From Novosphingobium sp. AAP83 (lineage in GTDB: Bacteria > Pseudomonadota > Alphaproteobacteria > Sphingomonadales > Sphingomonadaceae): DNA of 44,854 bases. Where the stretch lies: contig NZ_LJHY01000052.1 in assembly GCF_001295795.1 (NCBI RefSeq), forward strand, positions 1 through 44,854, read 5' to 3'. Shown piece after piece: positions 1 to 8,720 of this stretch. How positions within the stretch are numbered: position 1 is the stretch's first letter; each line of letters starts with the position of its first letter. A program made the translations under genes and the position numbers. Below the pieces are notes generated by a model that was not told where the DNA came from, made no database searches, and was given only the letters and a program-made list of their open reading frames with translations.

Positions 1-723
1 CTGTTCGAGCCGCTGCTGCCGTCAGAGCGGAGCCGCTGGGCACGACCGGTGGGAGATAACCGGTTCTTTCTCAATGGCATGCTCCACGTGCTGCGGGTCG
101 GCTACTCTTGGCGCGATATGCACGAGCGTTACGGCAAGTGGAACTTGGTTTATGCCCGGTTCCGGCGCTGGGCCGAACAGGGCGTTTGGGATGCACTACT
201 GCAAACGCTGGTTGATCTTGGTCTGACCGACGACTGGCAGCACATGATCGACAGCACCAGCATTCGCGGCCATGTTTCGGCAGTGGGCGGAAAAGGGGGG
301 GGCTTGTGCGCAGGCTTTTGGTCGATCACGCAGCGGCCTTACGAGCGAGATCCACGCCCGCTGAGACAATCAGGGACTGCCTCTCGGCTTCATCCTGACT
401 GGCGGTGAGGCTTCGGATTATACCGCAGCCGAGCCGCTGATGCAGATCCCGGTCACCACACCCAAGGGATATGATGGCGACCGCTTCCGGGAGAGCCTGC
501 TGATCCGGGACATCCTGCCCGTCATTCCGCCCCGCTCGAACCGCAAGGTGCCAGAGCATCCCGACTATCGCCGCTACCGGGACCGCAACCGCGTCGAGCA
601 CATGTTCGGCAAGCTCAAGCAACAGCGCCGTATCGCCACCTGCTACGACAAGACCATCCTATCCTTCGAGAGCTTCCTCAACCTCGCGGCCACTCGCTGA
701 AGTCTTTTGTCAGCATCGCCTAG
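1..723 (+). pseudogene. Decayed IS5-family transposase, 5' end outside window
   Basis: This is the remnant of a DDE transposase of the IS5 type. The frame is open from base 1 and includes DSTSIRGH, which carries the first catalytic Asp. It then shifts at an 8-G run (295-302) into a second frame that reads GRSRSGLTSEIHAR, hits an in-frame TGA at 362-364, and continues through GFILTGGEASDYT to VEHMFGKLKQQRRIA with the late catalytic Glu region. Two further lesions are inferred from memory of intact relatives: the ADKGYDGD stretch is reduced to KGYDGD, which removes the second catalytic Asp, and about 7 nt are missing near 700 so the end is out of frame. The original stop is probably the TAG at 721-723. 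It is almost certainly inactive. Terminal inverted repeats were not identified. Confidence 0.85.
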
Positions 724-757
724 GGTAAAAAGCAGTGGTGCCCTCGCTGCCCCGAAT

Positions 758-2011
758 TCAGCGCCCCGCGTCAATCTCGCCAGCGACCGATGGATAGGGT
801 CCGAGACGGCCGAGGAGGAGGGCGCTCGCGAAGGCTGATACAGCCAGTACGATCAGGCCGAAGTCATAGTGCTTCAATCTGTCGACGCTGAGGGCGAGAA
901 GGGCGGCGCCTATTCCGGCGCCGAGCTGGAAGAGGCTGAAGGCCAACCCGTACATGCGGCCGAAGTTAGCCAGACCGAAATAACGGCGCAAGCTGAAGGC
1001 CAAGATATCGAATTCGCCGCCCGCCAGTAGGCCGAGTGCACCCACAGCGGCGATCTTGGCCAAGGCTGGGGCTGGCAGAACGAGCACGATGAGCGAAACG
1101 ATCGTTGAAATCATGAGAAGCCAGTAAACGCGGGAAACATGCATTTGGTCGAGCAGGTATCCGGTGAACAGTCGGCCCAGCAGGTTCATGACGCCAAAGA
1201 TGGCAAGACCGTTGAGCGCCTGCCCGGTCGACAGGCCTTTCGATTGCAGGATCGGCACCAAATTGGCGACAAGTCCCGTGCCGGTCAGCCCGAGCAGCAA
1301 AAAGCATCCGGCAATCAGGCGGTAAGAAGGATCCCGAATAATCCGGGCATATGTCAGTGACTGGGTCGGCCCGGCAACGGACGGCGAATGCAGGATCGGC
1401 AATTCGCGCAAGCCCAGCAGCGCGATCGGGAAGGCCACCAGCGCAAGAGCGGCCATGGTGAGATAGGACGCGTTCAAGCTTACCCGTGCCGCGATGGCAG
1501 CAAGGGAAGGCGGTATCAAGACAACACTCACCGCAATGCCGGCATTAGCGACGCCAGTTGCCAAGCCGAGCTTTCGGTCGAACCATCCGCTCACGACCCT
1601 GAGATACGATGCCGGCCACAGTCCAACGGACGCAAAGGGAAGGGCGAACCACGTTGCGTAGAATAGCGGCAGCGAACTGGGCAGGAGGCAAAGTCCGGCC
1701 AGTGCCACAGAAAAGCAGGGAATGCTGGTCAGCACCACGCGTCGCGATCCGAACCGGTCAATCAAAGCGCCCTGAAGTACGCTACAGAGCATGATTCCCG
1801 CCGCCATGAAGGTCACAGCGAGGCCAACCTCTCCTCGGCTCCAGCCATAGCGAACAGAGAGCGGTTCCAGCAGAACGCCGAAGCTGGAAACGAGCAGTGA
1901 GCTTGGCCCGACGATCAGACAGGACATCGCGACAAGGGCGACTGTCCAACCTTTTGCGCCATCGCGGTCAGACTGCGGAATTTCCGTAGCTTCGGCCATG
2001 CTTCTAGACAC
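758..2011 (-). CDS. MFS transporter (OFA/monocarboxylate-like)
   Basis: This 417-residue inner-membrane transporter has about 12 hydrophobic segments. The loop between TM2 and TM3 carries the MFS signature (LIDRFGSRRVV, around residue 85). Length and architecture fit the oxalate/formate-antiporter and monocarboxylate-type MFS proteins, which usually move small organic acids or aromatic acids. The chosen GTG start at 2011 has a purine-rich GGGGGTG 5 nt upstream; an ATG 12 nt further in is the alternative. It is divergent from the TonB receptor at 2401, and the shared 389-bp gap holds three palindromic operator sites, so I infer co-regulation with the catabolic operons to the right. It probably carries the pathway substrate or an intermediate. 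The substrate cannot be read from sequence. Confidence 0.85.
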   Translation of the reverse strand: MSRSMAEATEIPQSDRDGAKGWTVALVAMSCLIVGPSSLLVSSFGVLLEPLSVRYGWSRGEVGLAVTFMAAGIMLCSVLQGALIDRFGSRRVVLTSIPCFSVALAGLCLLPSSLPLFYATWFALPFASVGLWPASYLRVVSGWFDRKLGLATGVANAGIAVSVVLIPPSLAAIAARVSLNASYLTMAALALVAFPIALLGLRELPILHSPSVAGPTQSLTYARIIRDPSYRLIAGCFLLLGLTGTGLVANLVPILQSKGLSTGQALNGLAIFGVMNLLGRLFTGYLLDQMHVSRVYWLLMISTIVSLIVLVLPAPALAKIAAVGALGLLAGGEFDILAFSLRRYFGLANFGRMYGLAFSLFQLGAGIGAALLALSVDRLKHYDFGLIVLAVSAFASALLLGRLGPYPSVAGEIDAGR

Positions 2012-2135
2012 GTTTCACCCCCAAGTATCGTATCGACGGGCCTGCTGATCGGAGGATCACGCTGCCACGCCATCAACCTTCCGAGCATATCTTGAGAAGC
2101 CGGTCATGTGCCGCTTGTCTGTTGATTACGCACAA

Positions 2136-2153
2136 ACCGTACGATCGTACGGT
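2136..2153. promoter_or_regulatory. Perfect 18-bp palindromic operator (site 1)
   Basis: ACCGTACGATCGTACGGT is a perfect 18-bp palindrome. A TATAAT hexamer (2153-2158, plus strand) touches its right edge, so a bound repressor would cover a promoter. The core GTACG-NN-CGTAC recurs at 2325, 2342 (imperfect outer bases), 9898 and 15389. Size and symmetry fit a TetR-family operator, and the nearby TetR gene at 4664-5314 is the likely binder (inference). Confidence 0.75.
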
Positions 2154-2324
2154 ATAATGTCAAGCCGCTTGGTTAGCGCATCGTCCGAGCATTGATCTTG
2201 CTGTAGTATACGGGCTTTCCGCGTTTTTACATTCGGAGCCAAGTTTACCCGACGGCAGCCGTAAAGGTGAAATTGCCGAAAAAAAGTGGTGCTCCCTGAA
2301 CCGCGAAAATGGGATTGACTCCGT

Positions 2325-2357
2325 CTGTACGATCGTACAGTTTGTACGCACGTACTG
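2325..2357. promoter_or_regulatory. Tandem palindromic operators (sites 2 and 3)
   Basis: Site 2 is the perfect palindrome CTGTACGATCGTACAG (2325-2340). Site 3 is the imperfect TTGTACGCACGTACTG (2342-2357). The centres lie 17 bp apart, so two repressor dimers could sit side by side. They lie 44-76 bp before the TonB-receptor ATG at 2401, a position suited to blocking its promoter or early transcription. The shared core with the sites at 2136, 9898 and 15389 is the main evidence for a regulon. Confidence 0.75.
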
Positions 2358-2400
2358 TTTGTTCAATTAGTGGCCGTAGAGCCGCAACGGAGGGGAAGTC

Positions 2401-4674
2401 ATGAGACTGCACAAACTGATTCTGCAAACGTCTTCGGTTCTGGTTCTGGGCATGAGCCAGCAGGCGCTGGCGCAGGCAGTGCAAGAGACACCGGGGGACG
2501 AGCCTACCGGCATTTCCGAGATTGTGGTGACCGCGCAGCGCCGCGAAGAAAATCTCCAGAAAGTCGCTGTCGCGGTGTCAGCAGTCGCGCCTGATCAGCT
2601 TATATCCGCGGGCATTTCAGACGTCTCAAACATCAGCAAACTGGTGCCCGCGCTTGTCGCGCAACCTAACGGTGGTTCGAGCACAAACTTCTATCTTCGC
2701 GGCGTCGGATCCTATGCCACCAATGCCTTCGCCGAGAATGCCATCGCGTTCAACTTCGCTGGCGTCTATGTCGCACGTCCCACATCGCCGCTGGGCACAT
2801 TCTTCGATCTTGAACGCCTTGAAGTGGTCAAGGGGCCGCAAGGCACGCTTTATGGTCGCAATGCCACCGGCGGTGCGATCAACGTCCTGCCCAAGTTGCC
2901 TGAGCTGGGCAAGTATGGCGGAAGCGCAATGATTGAAGCGGGCAACTATAGTTCTGTGAAGGCGCAGGCCGCCGTTAACATCCCGTTGGGCGAGAGGGCG
3001 GCCCTGCGCATTGCCGGTCAGGTGGCGGATCGCGATGGTTACATGTCCGACGGTTATGATGACGACAACGGGCAGGCCCTGCGCGCCTCGCTGCTTTTCG
3101 AGCCGACCGAGACCTTGAAGATTTCGCTGATGGGCGATTACTATCACCAAGGCGGCAAGGGCGTGGGCTCGGTTCTGGTGCGCGGGCCGCTTACGCAGAA
3201 CGCTCCCGCAGCAAGCGCCCGCATCGGTGGGTCTGACCCGATAAGTCATGCTGCAGTCGCTGCGAACTTCCCAACGCTCACCACTGCGGCCAATACCGGT
3301 ATCGCCGCCATGCCGCGCGACGATGGCTTCGTCGACAGCCACTTCTACGGGGTAACCGGTACGATAGAGGCGGACCTGGGCTTTGCCACGCTTACCGTTA
3401 TTCCCGCATACCGCCGTAGCGAGCCTGACTTCCTGTCCTATGCCCTAGGTTTCCTATCCCGTGTGCAGGAAATCGACAACCAGTACAGCCTCGAGGTTCG
3501 TTTAGCATCGGCCAGCGATCAGCGCCTGCGTTATGTTTTGGGTGGCTTCCTATTCAAAGAAGATCAGGCCGCGCAGAACACCTTCACTCAGGGTCGCATT
3601 ACTTCAACTACGTTCAATCCCAATCTGGAAACCAAGAGCAAGGCGATCTTTGGCGAGCTGACCTTTGATATCAACGATCAGTTGCGGCTCGTAGGTGGTG
3701 CACGCTACACCAAGGAAGACAAGTCGCTGGTCACGCCACTGCGACAGGTGACGCTGGCCAATCCCAACCCGCCGTTCCGCACAGTGACGGGCGACCTGAC
3801 GTTCGACAAGGTGACGTGGAAGGGAGGCGTCGAGTTCGACCTTGCTCCGCGCTCGCTGCTCTATGCCAACGTCGCGACCGGCTTCAAGGCGGGCGGCTTC
3901 TTCGTCGCTATCCGTAACAACACCTTCGCGCCGGAAGAACTCACTGCATTTACAATCGGGTCAAAAAATCGGTTCTTCGATAACAAGCTCCAGCTCAACA
4001 TTGAGGCCTTCTACTGGAAGTACCGCGATCAGCAGATCGGCTTCGTCGGGCCGGTCGAGACATCGATTGGGGTGTTTGGCGCGGGCGGCAAGACCGTGAA
4101 TGCAGGCAACGCCCGCATGTTCGGTGTCGAAGCGGAATTGCTGTTCCAGCCTACGCCGCAGGATCGTTTCAGCGCCAACCTGCAGTACCTGAATTCGAAG
4201 TACGAAAGCTTCGTCTACACGCAGATTTCCGCGAACGGCGCTCCTCCGCGCAGTGGCTGCCCGGTGACGCGTGACACGTCAATTGCAGTGGCCGCTCCAG
4301 CCGCCCTCTATGCCGTCAACTGCGCGGGGCGTCCGGCTGTCAACGCGCCGAGGTGGTCGTTTAGCGGTGGCTACGAGCACGACTTCGTGCTTGCCGATCT
4401 TTTGGTTACGCCCGGCGGTCGTACCCGGATCGAGTCTTCCCGTTTCCTCGGTATCGAATACTTGCCGGAAAGCAGGCAGGGCGGTTACATGTCGTCCGAC
4501 CTCTACCTGACCGTGGGAGATGCGGACAAGCGGTGGTCGATCACCGGCTTTGTCAACAATGTCGAAAACGAGACGATCTTCGCGTCTTCCGTGCTGCGGC
4601 CGGTCGTGCCGATCGTGTACAATGCCCTGCGTCCGCCACGGACTTACGGGCTGCGTGCGTCGTTCAACTATTGA
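2401..4674 (+). CDS. TonB-dependent outer-membrane receptor 1
   Basis: This 757-residue outer-membrane receptor begins with a signal peptide (hydrophobic LILQTSSVLVLGM, cleavage near ALAQA). A TonB-box-like segment follows (EIVVTAQRREE, about residues 40-50), then a plug domain with the RLEVVKGPQGTLYGRNATGG motif split around residue 150 and a C-terminal beta-barrel ending in the aromatic SFNY. The ATG has GGAGGGG 6 nt upstream. Receptors of this sphingomonad class often import aromatic compounds, lignin fragments or chelated iron. Here the operator pair just upstream links it to the catabolic operons, so uptake of that pathway's substrate is likely (inference). Its last 11 bases overlap the convergent TetR gene. 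Confidence 0.9.
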   Translation: MRLHKLILQTSSVLVLGMSQQALAQAVQETPGDEPTGISEIVVTAQRREENLQKVAVAVSAVAPDQLISAGISDVSNISKLVPALVAQPNGGSSTNFYLRGVGSYATNAFAENAIAFNFAGVYVARPTSPLGTFFDLERLEVVKGPQGTLYGRNATGGAINVLPKLPELGKYGGSAMIEAGNYSSVKAQAAVNIPLGERAALRIAGQVADRDGYMSDGYDDDNGQALRASLLFEPTETLKISLMGDYYHQGGKGVGSVLVRGPLTQNAPAASARIGGSDPISHAAVAANFPTLTTAANTGIAAMPRDDGFVDSHFYGVTGTIEADLGFATLTVIPAYRRSEPDFLSYALGFLSRVQEIDNQYSLEVRLASASDQRLRYVLGGFLFKEDQAAQNTFTQGRITSTTFNPNLETKSKAIFGELTFDINDQLRLVGGARYTKEDKSLVTPLRQVTLANPNPPFRTVTGDLTFDKVTWKGGVEFDLAPRSLLYANVATGFKAGGFFVAIRNNTFAPEELTAFTIGSKNRFFDNKLQLNIEAFYWKYRDQQIGFVGPVETSIGVFGAGGKTVNAGNARMFGVEAELLFQPTPQDRFSANLQYLNSKYESFVYTQISANGAPPRSGCPVTRDTSIAVAAPAALYAVNCAGRPAVNAPRWSFSGGYEHDFVLADLLVTPGGRTRIESSRFLGIEYLPESRQGGYMSSDLYLTVGDADKRWSITGFVNNVENETIFASSVLRPVVPIVYNALRPPRTYGLRASFNY

Positions 4675-5314
4675 GCGTGACCAGCGGGGCGCTGGCGGCA
4701 GTTTCACTGATCGCCAGCGCCCTGATTCCTGCGGCACCGAAGCGCACCATCGGCGAGATGCTGGTTGCTACGTCGCGGCTAGAGATTGCTCCATCAGAAA
4801 ACCGGTCGATCAATCCAGTCTCGGCAAAGACGCTAACCATAATTCCGATGACATGTACGTACCCTCGGACGGCCTCGCCTCTGCTGATTGCAGGTTCAGC
4901 CATCATGATCCGTTCGACCATTTCAAGAGCCACTGCCCCAAAACTGCGTGCAGCCAGATCCGTCCATCGTGAGTCTTGGGTGAGGATCGCGTGCAAACGA
5001 GCATAGGCGCGCCAACCTTTCGAACCAGACGCAATGAAGCGGCGGTACGGCTCGAAAAAGGCCTCCAACAGCTCTTCCAGCGAAGGGTTATCAAGTTCGG
5101 AGAGAAGCTTCCGGCGCTCGCTATTGAGCACCTCAGCGCGGCGGGTGACAACATCTTCGAACAGGACATCTTTGGTTGTGAAATGATACGTGACCAAACC
5201 AAGCCCAACCTCAGCGGTGTCCGCCACGTTGCGCATCGACACGCCATCAAAGCCTCGCTCGGAAAACAGCTGCTCGGCAGCGTCGAGTATACGATCTTTC
5301 TTCGACCTGTTCAC
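4664..5314 (-). CDS. TetR-family transcriptional regulator
   Basis: This 216-residue repressor has a canonical N-terminal TetR helix-turn-helix (KKDRILDAAEQLFSERGFDG, then VSMRNVADTAEVGLGLVTYHF, residues 5-50). A helical ligand-binding domain follows and resembles the TetR_C domain of stress or catabolic regulators. I choose the GTG at 5314 because AAAGGTGGG lies 6 nt upstream and the protein then starts just before the HTH. The longer open frame would run through the divergent SDR start. The gene is convergent with the TonB receptor and divergent from the SDR, with a 70-bp gap that shows no copy of the GTACG-NN-CGTAC palindrome, so simple autoregulation through that motif is not visible. It is the only TetR in the region and therefore the best candidate for reading the five operator copies. 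Confidence 0.85.
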   Translation of the reverse strand: MNRSKKDRILDAAEQLFSERGFDGVSMRNVADTAEVGLGLVTYHFTTKDVLFEDVVTRRAEVLNSERRKLLSELDNPSLEELLEAFFEPYRRFIASGSKGWRAYARLHAILTQDSRWTDLAARSFGAVALEMVERIMMAEPAISRGEAVRGYVHVIGIMVSVFAETGLIDRFSDGAISSRDVATSISPMVRFGAAGIRALAISETAASAPLVTLNS

Positions 5315-5384
5315 GTTATCCCACCTTTGCGCCGACCATAGAACGCTTCTGTAAAAGAGCAACAAACCACCGGAAAGGTTCGCC

Positions 5385-6143
5385 ATGAATAGACTGGAAA
5401 ACAAGGTTTGCATCATCACTGGAGGCGCCGGCAGCATCGGTCTTGCTGCCGCCAGGATATTCCTCGACGAAGGCGCGCGCCTCTTGCTGGTAGATCGATC
5501 CGAACAGGCGCTGCGCGATGCCGAGGCCGTGCTGCAAAGCGAGCGCGTCGCCACGATCACGGCAGATGTGAGCCTGAGTACGGATACGCAGCGTTATGTC
5601 GATAAGGCGCTCGAGGCGTTCGGCGCGATCGATGTGCTGTTCAGCAATGCCGGCAACGACGGGCCGATCGTGCCGATCGATGCCTATCCCGAGGATATCT
5701 TCGATTCGATCATGGCGGTGCACGTGCGCGGGGCCTATCTGTCCTGCCGGACGGCGCTGCCACACATGCGCGAGGGCGGATCCGTGATCATCACATCGAG
5801 CGTGGTCGGCATCATGGGCGTGCCCGCGAACTGCGCTTACGTCGCCGCGAAGCATGCGCTGGTCGGCCTTGTCCGCAGCGTGGCGAAGGACGTTGGCAAG
5901 CGCGGCATCCGTGTGAACACGATCAACCCCGGCCCGGTGGACAACGCCTTCATGGCCGCCGCTGAATCCCAGATGACCGCCAATACTGGGCGCGATGCTC
6001 ATGCCATGTTCAACGCCATGATCCCGCTCGCACGGCATGTTCGGCCCGATGAGGTCGCGCGTGCTGCGCTGTTCCTTGCGAGCGACGAGAGCAGCTACAC
6101 GACCGGAAGTTGCCTGATGGTTGACGGTGGTATGAGCGCCTGA
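5385..6143 (+). CDS. Short-chain dehydrogenase/reductase (SDR)
   Basis: This 252-residue cytoplasmic NAD(P)-dependent oxidoreductase is a complete classical SDR. It has the nucleotide-binding TGGAGSIG (residues 12-19), SNAG at 87-90, catalytic Ser139, Tyr152 and Lys156 (YVAAK), NPGPV after the active site, and a C-terminal SCLMVDGG. The ATG has GGAAAGG 6 nt upstream. It stands alone on the plus strand, divergent from the TetR gene and convergent with the racemase-fold gene, and a 9-bp hairpin lies in the 41-bp gap. An alcohol or dihydrodiol step in the region A pathway is plausible. The substrate is unknown. Confidence 0.85.
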   Translation: MNRLENKVCIITGGAGSIGLAAARIFLDEGARLLLVDRSEQALRDAEAVLQSERVATITADVSLSTDTQRYVDKALEAFGAIDVLFSNAGNDGPIVPIDAYPEDIFDSIMAVHVRGAYLSCRTALPHMREGGSVIITSSVVGIMGVPANCAYVAAKHALVGLVRSVAKDVGKRGIRVNTINPGPVDNAFMAAAESQMTANTGRDAHAMFNAMIPLARHVRPDEVARAALFLASDESSYTTGSCLMVDGGMSA

Positions 6144-6149
6144 TGCGTT

Positions 6150-6171
6150 TGGGGCATGGCAGCATGCCCCA
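6150..6171. terminator. Bidirectional hairpin between convergent genes
   Basis: TGGGGCATG (6150-6158), loop GCAG, and CATGCCCCA (6163-6171) form a perfect 9-bp stem 7 bp after the SDR stop and 13 bp beyond the stop of the opposing gene. There is no T tract, so termination strength is uncertain, but the position is right for both genes. Confidence 0.6.
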
Positions 6172-6184
6172 CGCGATCAGGCTC

Positions 6185-6823
6185 TCAGCCTTCAACCTGC
6201 TTCCTCAATGCGAGCACTGCGCATTCAGTGGTGGTGAGGACCGGCAGGCCGGTCGCCTCACCCACTGCGCGCGCTGCGCGGGCGAGACTGAACTGGGCGA
6301 GGGCCACCAGTGTGCAATCGCCGAAGGATTCAGCCGCAGCTGCGGCGGCAATACGGTCGTGTTCTGCGGCGTTGCCTGCGGCCAGCGCTTCGAGGGCACC
6401 GGCGCAGTGGCGCGTCACGATCTGCGTGGTGTCAGGAAATTCGGGCAACATGCTTTGCAGTGTGGGTGCGAAGCTGGCCATCAGACCGATCCTGCCACCA
6501 TGCGCAAGTGCTGCGTCGATCATGGCCGAGTTGGGCTTGTGCACCGGCATGGGGGCGAGGTCTGCGGCCACCGCGTCGATGGCCGGACCGAATGCCGAGC
6601 AGGTGAACAGGATCGCATCCGCCCCGGCATCGCGGGCATAGCGCCCGAGGATGAGGAAGCGATCGATCATCGCGTCGGTCAGTTCGCCATCGCGCGCGCG
6701 GTCAGCCGACAGGCTGTCGTCGAGCAGGTTGGCCCGATCTGCCTCGGGCCAGTGCGCATCGAACGCCGTATTGATCGGCTGGACCGATTCCCGCAGCGCG
6801 TGGATCAGGAAGACTCGGGTCAT
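6185..6823 (-). CDS. Asp/Glu racemase-fold protein, both cysteines present
   Basis: This 212-residue cytoplasmic protein belongs to the Asp/Glu/hydantoin racemase superfamily, which also includes maleate isomerase and arylmalonate decarboxylase. The two expected active-site cysteines are present: Cys75 (ILFTCSAFG) and Cys170 (SFGDCTLVA). The ATG at 6823 starts directly with the first beta-strand (TRVFLIHAL); a longer frame upstream lacks family similarity. It is the last gene of the hydrolase/dioxygenase operon, 10 bp after the PcaD-like gene. In nicotinate-type pathways a member of this family (NicE) isomerises maleate to fumarate, so a terminal isomerase role fits. A racemase of another acid is equally compatible with the sequence. 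Confidence 0.75.
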   Translation of the reverse strand: MTRVFLIHALRESVQPINTAFDAHWPEADRANLLDDSLSADRARDGELTDAMIDRFLILGRYARDAGADAILFTCSAFGPAIDAVAADLAPMPVHKPNSAMIDAALAHGGRIGLMASFAPTLQSMLPEFPDTTQIVTRHCAGALEALAAGNAAEHDRIAAAAAAESFGDCTLVALAQFSLARAARAVGEATGLPVLTTTECAVLALRKQVEG

Positions 6824-6833
6824 GGCCGCTCCA

Positions 6834-7598
6834 TCACAGGCTGTGGGCGAAGCTGCCGACGGCCTCGGCAAAGGCGACCGGGGCTTCGACATTGGCAAGG
6901 TGCGCGGCGTCGAGCGTTTCGAGGCGGGCGCCGGGGATCTGCGCGGCGATCGCTTCCAGTCCCGTAACCGGGGCGGCCTGATCGTGGGCACCGGCGAGCA
7001 CCAGCGTCGGGCAGGCAATCTGCGGCAGGAGGCCGCTATGGTCCATCGTCGAAATCATGCCAGCAGCGGCGATGAAGCCTTGCGGCGGGGTGTTGAGGAT
7101 CATGCTGCGCACCCATTCGACAGTGAGCCGAGCCTTGGCGTGGAAGCCGGGCGTGAACCAGCGCTCGAGCGTGGGGGCGGTTTGGCCGTCCATGCCGTTG
7201 CTTGCGACCGCGGCGATCCGGTTCTGCCACATTTGCGCGACGGGCGGCGGGGTCTTCGCCATACAATTGGCGAGCACCAGGCCGCGCACGCTGACGGCAT
7301 GGCGGACGGCGACTTGCATCGAGACCATCGCACCGAACGACAGGCCCGCCAGCACGTAGCGGTCGATACCAGCGCCCGCCAGCGTGGCGGCTACGGCATC
7401 GGCATAGTCGGCGTATGTCGCATCGGGGTGGAGCAGGGCGCTCTGGCCATGGCCGGGCAGGTCGATGCGGACGACGCGGAAGTGCCGCGACAGAACGCCG
7501 AGCTGGGGCCGCCACAGCTCGGACGAGGTCGCGATGGCGTGGAGCAGGACGAGGACCGGCGCGTCTTCGGCACCTTCGAGATGGTAGTTGAGGCTCAT
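6834..7598 (-). CDS. Alpha/beta hydrolase, enol-lactonase/NicD-like
   Basis: This 254-residue hydrolase has the catalytic triad in order: Ser in GLSFGAM (about residue 92), Asp in GAHDQAAP (about 210) and His in DAAHLANVE (about 237). The overall pattern is that of 3-oxoadipate enol-lactonase (PcaD) and of the N-formylmaleamate deformylase NicD, which share this fold. The ATG at 7598 overlaps the stop of the upstream ring-cleavage gene as ATGA, so translation is probably coupled; a longer in-frame start would lie inside that gene. Directly after an extradiol dioxygenase, it most likely hydrolyses the ring-opened product or a lactone or amide derived from it. A clear PcaD homologue also occurs at 26594-27385, so this copy need not serve the beta-ketoadipate pathway. 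Confidence 0.8.
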   Translation of the reverse strand: MSLNYHLEGAEDAPVLVLLHAIATSSELWRPQLGVLSRHFRVVRIDLPGHGQSALLHPDATYADYADAVAATLAGAGIDRYVLAGLSFGAMVSMQVAVRHAVSVRGLVLANCMAKTPPPVAQMWQNRIAAVASNGMDGQTAPTLERWFTPGFHAKARLTVEWVRSMILNTPPQGFIAAAGMISTMDHSGLLPQIACPTLVLAGAHDQAAPVTGLEAIAAQIPGARLETLDAAHLANVEAPVAFAEAVGSFAHSL

Positions 7599-8422
7599 GC
7601 CGGCAGTCTCCAGCGGCCGAGCCCGATGCCAGTGTACCACTGGGCCATGCCACGATAGTAGTAGGTTTCGAACGGGGCGCAGTTGGCGATGCCGTGGGCG
7701 ACCAGCCAGTTGCGGACCTCTTCCGCCCCGTTGCCGGCGGTGTTGACGTGTTCCGCCGCGTAGTCTGCCGCGTTGTCCGGGCCGCCCTCTTCAAGGTGGG
7801 CGAGGAAGGTGCGGTCGAAGGTATCGTTCAGGCGGCCCATGCGCGGGGTTCCGACATCATGGCTGAGGCCACCGGTGGCGAGGACCGCGATCCGTGCCAC
7901 GCTGTCGAACGAGGCGATGGCCTGCCGGATCGCATGCCCCAGCGCGACGCAGCGGCGCATGGAGGGCATCGGCGGCTGCACAGCGTTGACCTGGATCGGG
8001 ACAATGGGATGGCGTCCCGCGATCCCGGCGAGATCGAGCGGGGTCATCACGCCGTGATCGAGGGTGAGTTCCATCGAGAACGAGGGATCGAAGCCGCTGT
8101 CCATGACCTCGTTCAGGATGTGTGCGCCGAGGGCGGGATGCCCCGGGAGGATATGCTTCTGGACTTTGAGCCAGCCTTCGACCGGGCTGGGATATTCGGC
8201 CGCGATGCCGATACAGAAGGCGGGCAGGTTATCGAGGAAAAAGTTGTGCAGGTGATCGTTCGACACGAGCACCACGGCATCGGGATCGAGCGCGGCGATC
8301 TCTTCTCCGACCCGGCGATACTGGTTGAACGCCGCATCGCGCAGCTCCGCGCCCGGTGTATCGGGAGCGTTGGTCATCACGGGGGTGTGACTTACGGCAA
8401 AGATGCCGACGATATCAGCCAT
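7595..8422 (-). CDS. LigB-type extradiol dioxygenase, catalytic beta subunit
   Basis: This 275-residue class III extradiol ring-cleavage dioxygenase uses Fe(II) and O2 to open a hydroxylated ring. The Fe(II) ligands of LigB are recognisable: His12 (AVSHTP), His57 (SNDH) and a Glu at 234 or 235 (GAEEVRNWL). The catalytic base region TGGLSH contains His188. The spacing matches protocatechuate 4,5-dioxygenase beta. It overlaps the alpha-subunit gene by 8 bp upstream and the alpha/beta hydrolase by 4 bp downstream. The true substrate is unlikely to be assumed safely as protocatechuate, because the surrounding molybdenum hydroxylase and NicC-like enzymes point to another hydroxylated ring, possibly a polyhydroxypyridine (inference). 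Confidence 0.85.
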   Translation of the reverse strand: MADIVGIFAVSHTPVMTNAPDTPGAELRDAAFNQYRRVGEEIAALDPDAVVLVSNDHLHNFFLDNLPAFCIGIAAEYPSPVEGWLKVQKHILPGHPALGAHILNEVMDSGFDPSFSMELTLDHGVMTPLDLAGIAGRHPIVPIQVNAVQPPMPSMRRCVALGHAIRQAIASFDSVARIAVLATGGLSHDVGTPRMGRLNDTFDRTFLAHLEEGGPDNAADYAAEHVNTAGNGAEEVRNWLVAHGIANCAPFETYYYRGMAQWYTGIGLGRWRLPA

Positions 8423-8720
8423 AAGCCTGGTCCTCCACGGCGCGCAGGGCGTCCAGATAGTCCTGTTCGGGAATGCGCAGTTGCAGGCAATAGGCGCGCA
8501 TCAGGTAGGGATTGGCGCCGAGCAGGTAGAGCTTGCCGATGTCGGTCCTGGCCAGAGCCTCGCGCGCTTCGTCGGTGAGGGGGGCATTGCCGATGTAGGC
8601 GGCAGGATCGGCGAAGAAGCGCTTCTCCTCTTCACGGTCGTGCTGGATGTCGTACATCATCCGGTTGATCGCATAGGCCTGCTCGGAAGGAATGGCCTCG
8701 ATCCAGTTGCGCGCGCTCAT
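8415..8720 (-). CDS. LigA-like extradiol dioxygenase alpha subunit
   Basis: This 101-residue small, mostly helical subunit resembles LigA. The diagnostic stretch is LARTDIGKLYLLGANPYLMR (about residues 61-80), followed by a short C-terminal helix. In LigAB the alpha chain closes over the active site of the beta chain, and separate alpha genes are typical of the protocatechuate 4,5-dioxygenase branch. The ATG at 8720 overlaps the upstream hydrolase stop as ATGA, and the end overlaps the beta gene by 8 bp, so a stoichiometric heterodimer is likely. Confidence 0.8.
   Translation of the reverse strand: MSARNWIEAIPSEQAYAINRMMYDIQHDREEEKRFFADPAAYIGNAPLTDEAREALARTDIGKLYLLGANPYLMRAYCLQLRIPEQDYLDALRAVEDQAYG

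Larger units (their letters stand above)
2012..2400. other. Divergent regulatory region between MFS and TonB receptor
   Basis: These 389 bp have no convincing gene. They contain three operator copies (2136-2153, 2325-2340, 2342-2357), a TATAAT at 2153-2158 and the receptor ribosome-binding site GGAGGGG at about 2389. Short open frames on the minus strand here lack a good start or any recognisable protein features. Confidence 0.7.

Noticed and set aside
4853..4866. TGTACGTACC as a further TetR operator
   Set aside because: It lacks the 2-bp centre of the other sites and lies inside the TetR coding region.
4664..5560. Longer 298-residue version of the TetR protein
   Set aside because: The extra N-terminus overlaps the divergent SDR and lacks TetR similarity; the GTG at 5314 has a good ribosome-binding site.
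6143..6967. Long plus-strand frame antisense to the racemase and hydrolase genes
   Set aside because: It is a by-product of GC-rich codon usage on the minus strand; the minus-strand proteins have complete family motifs.
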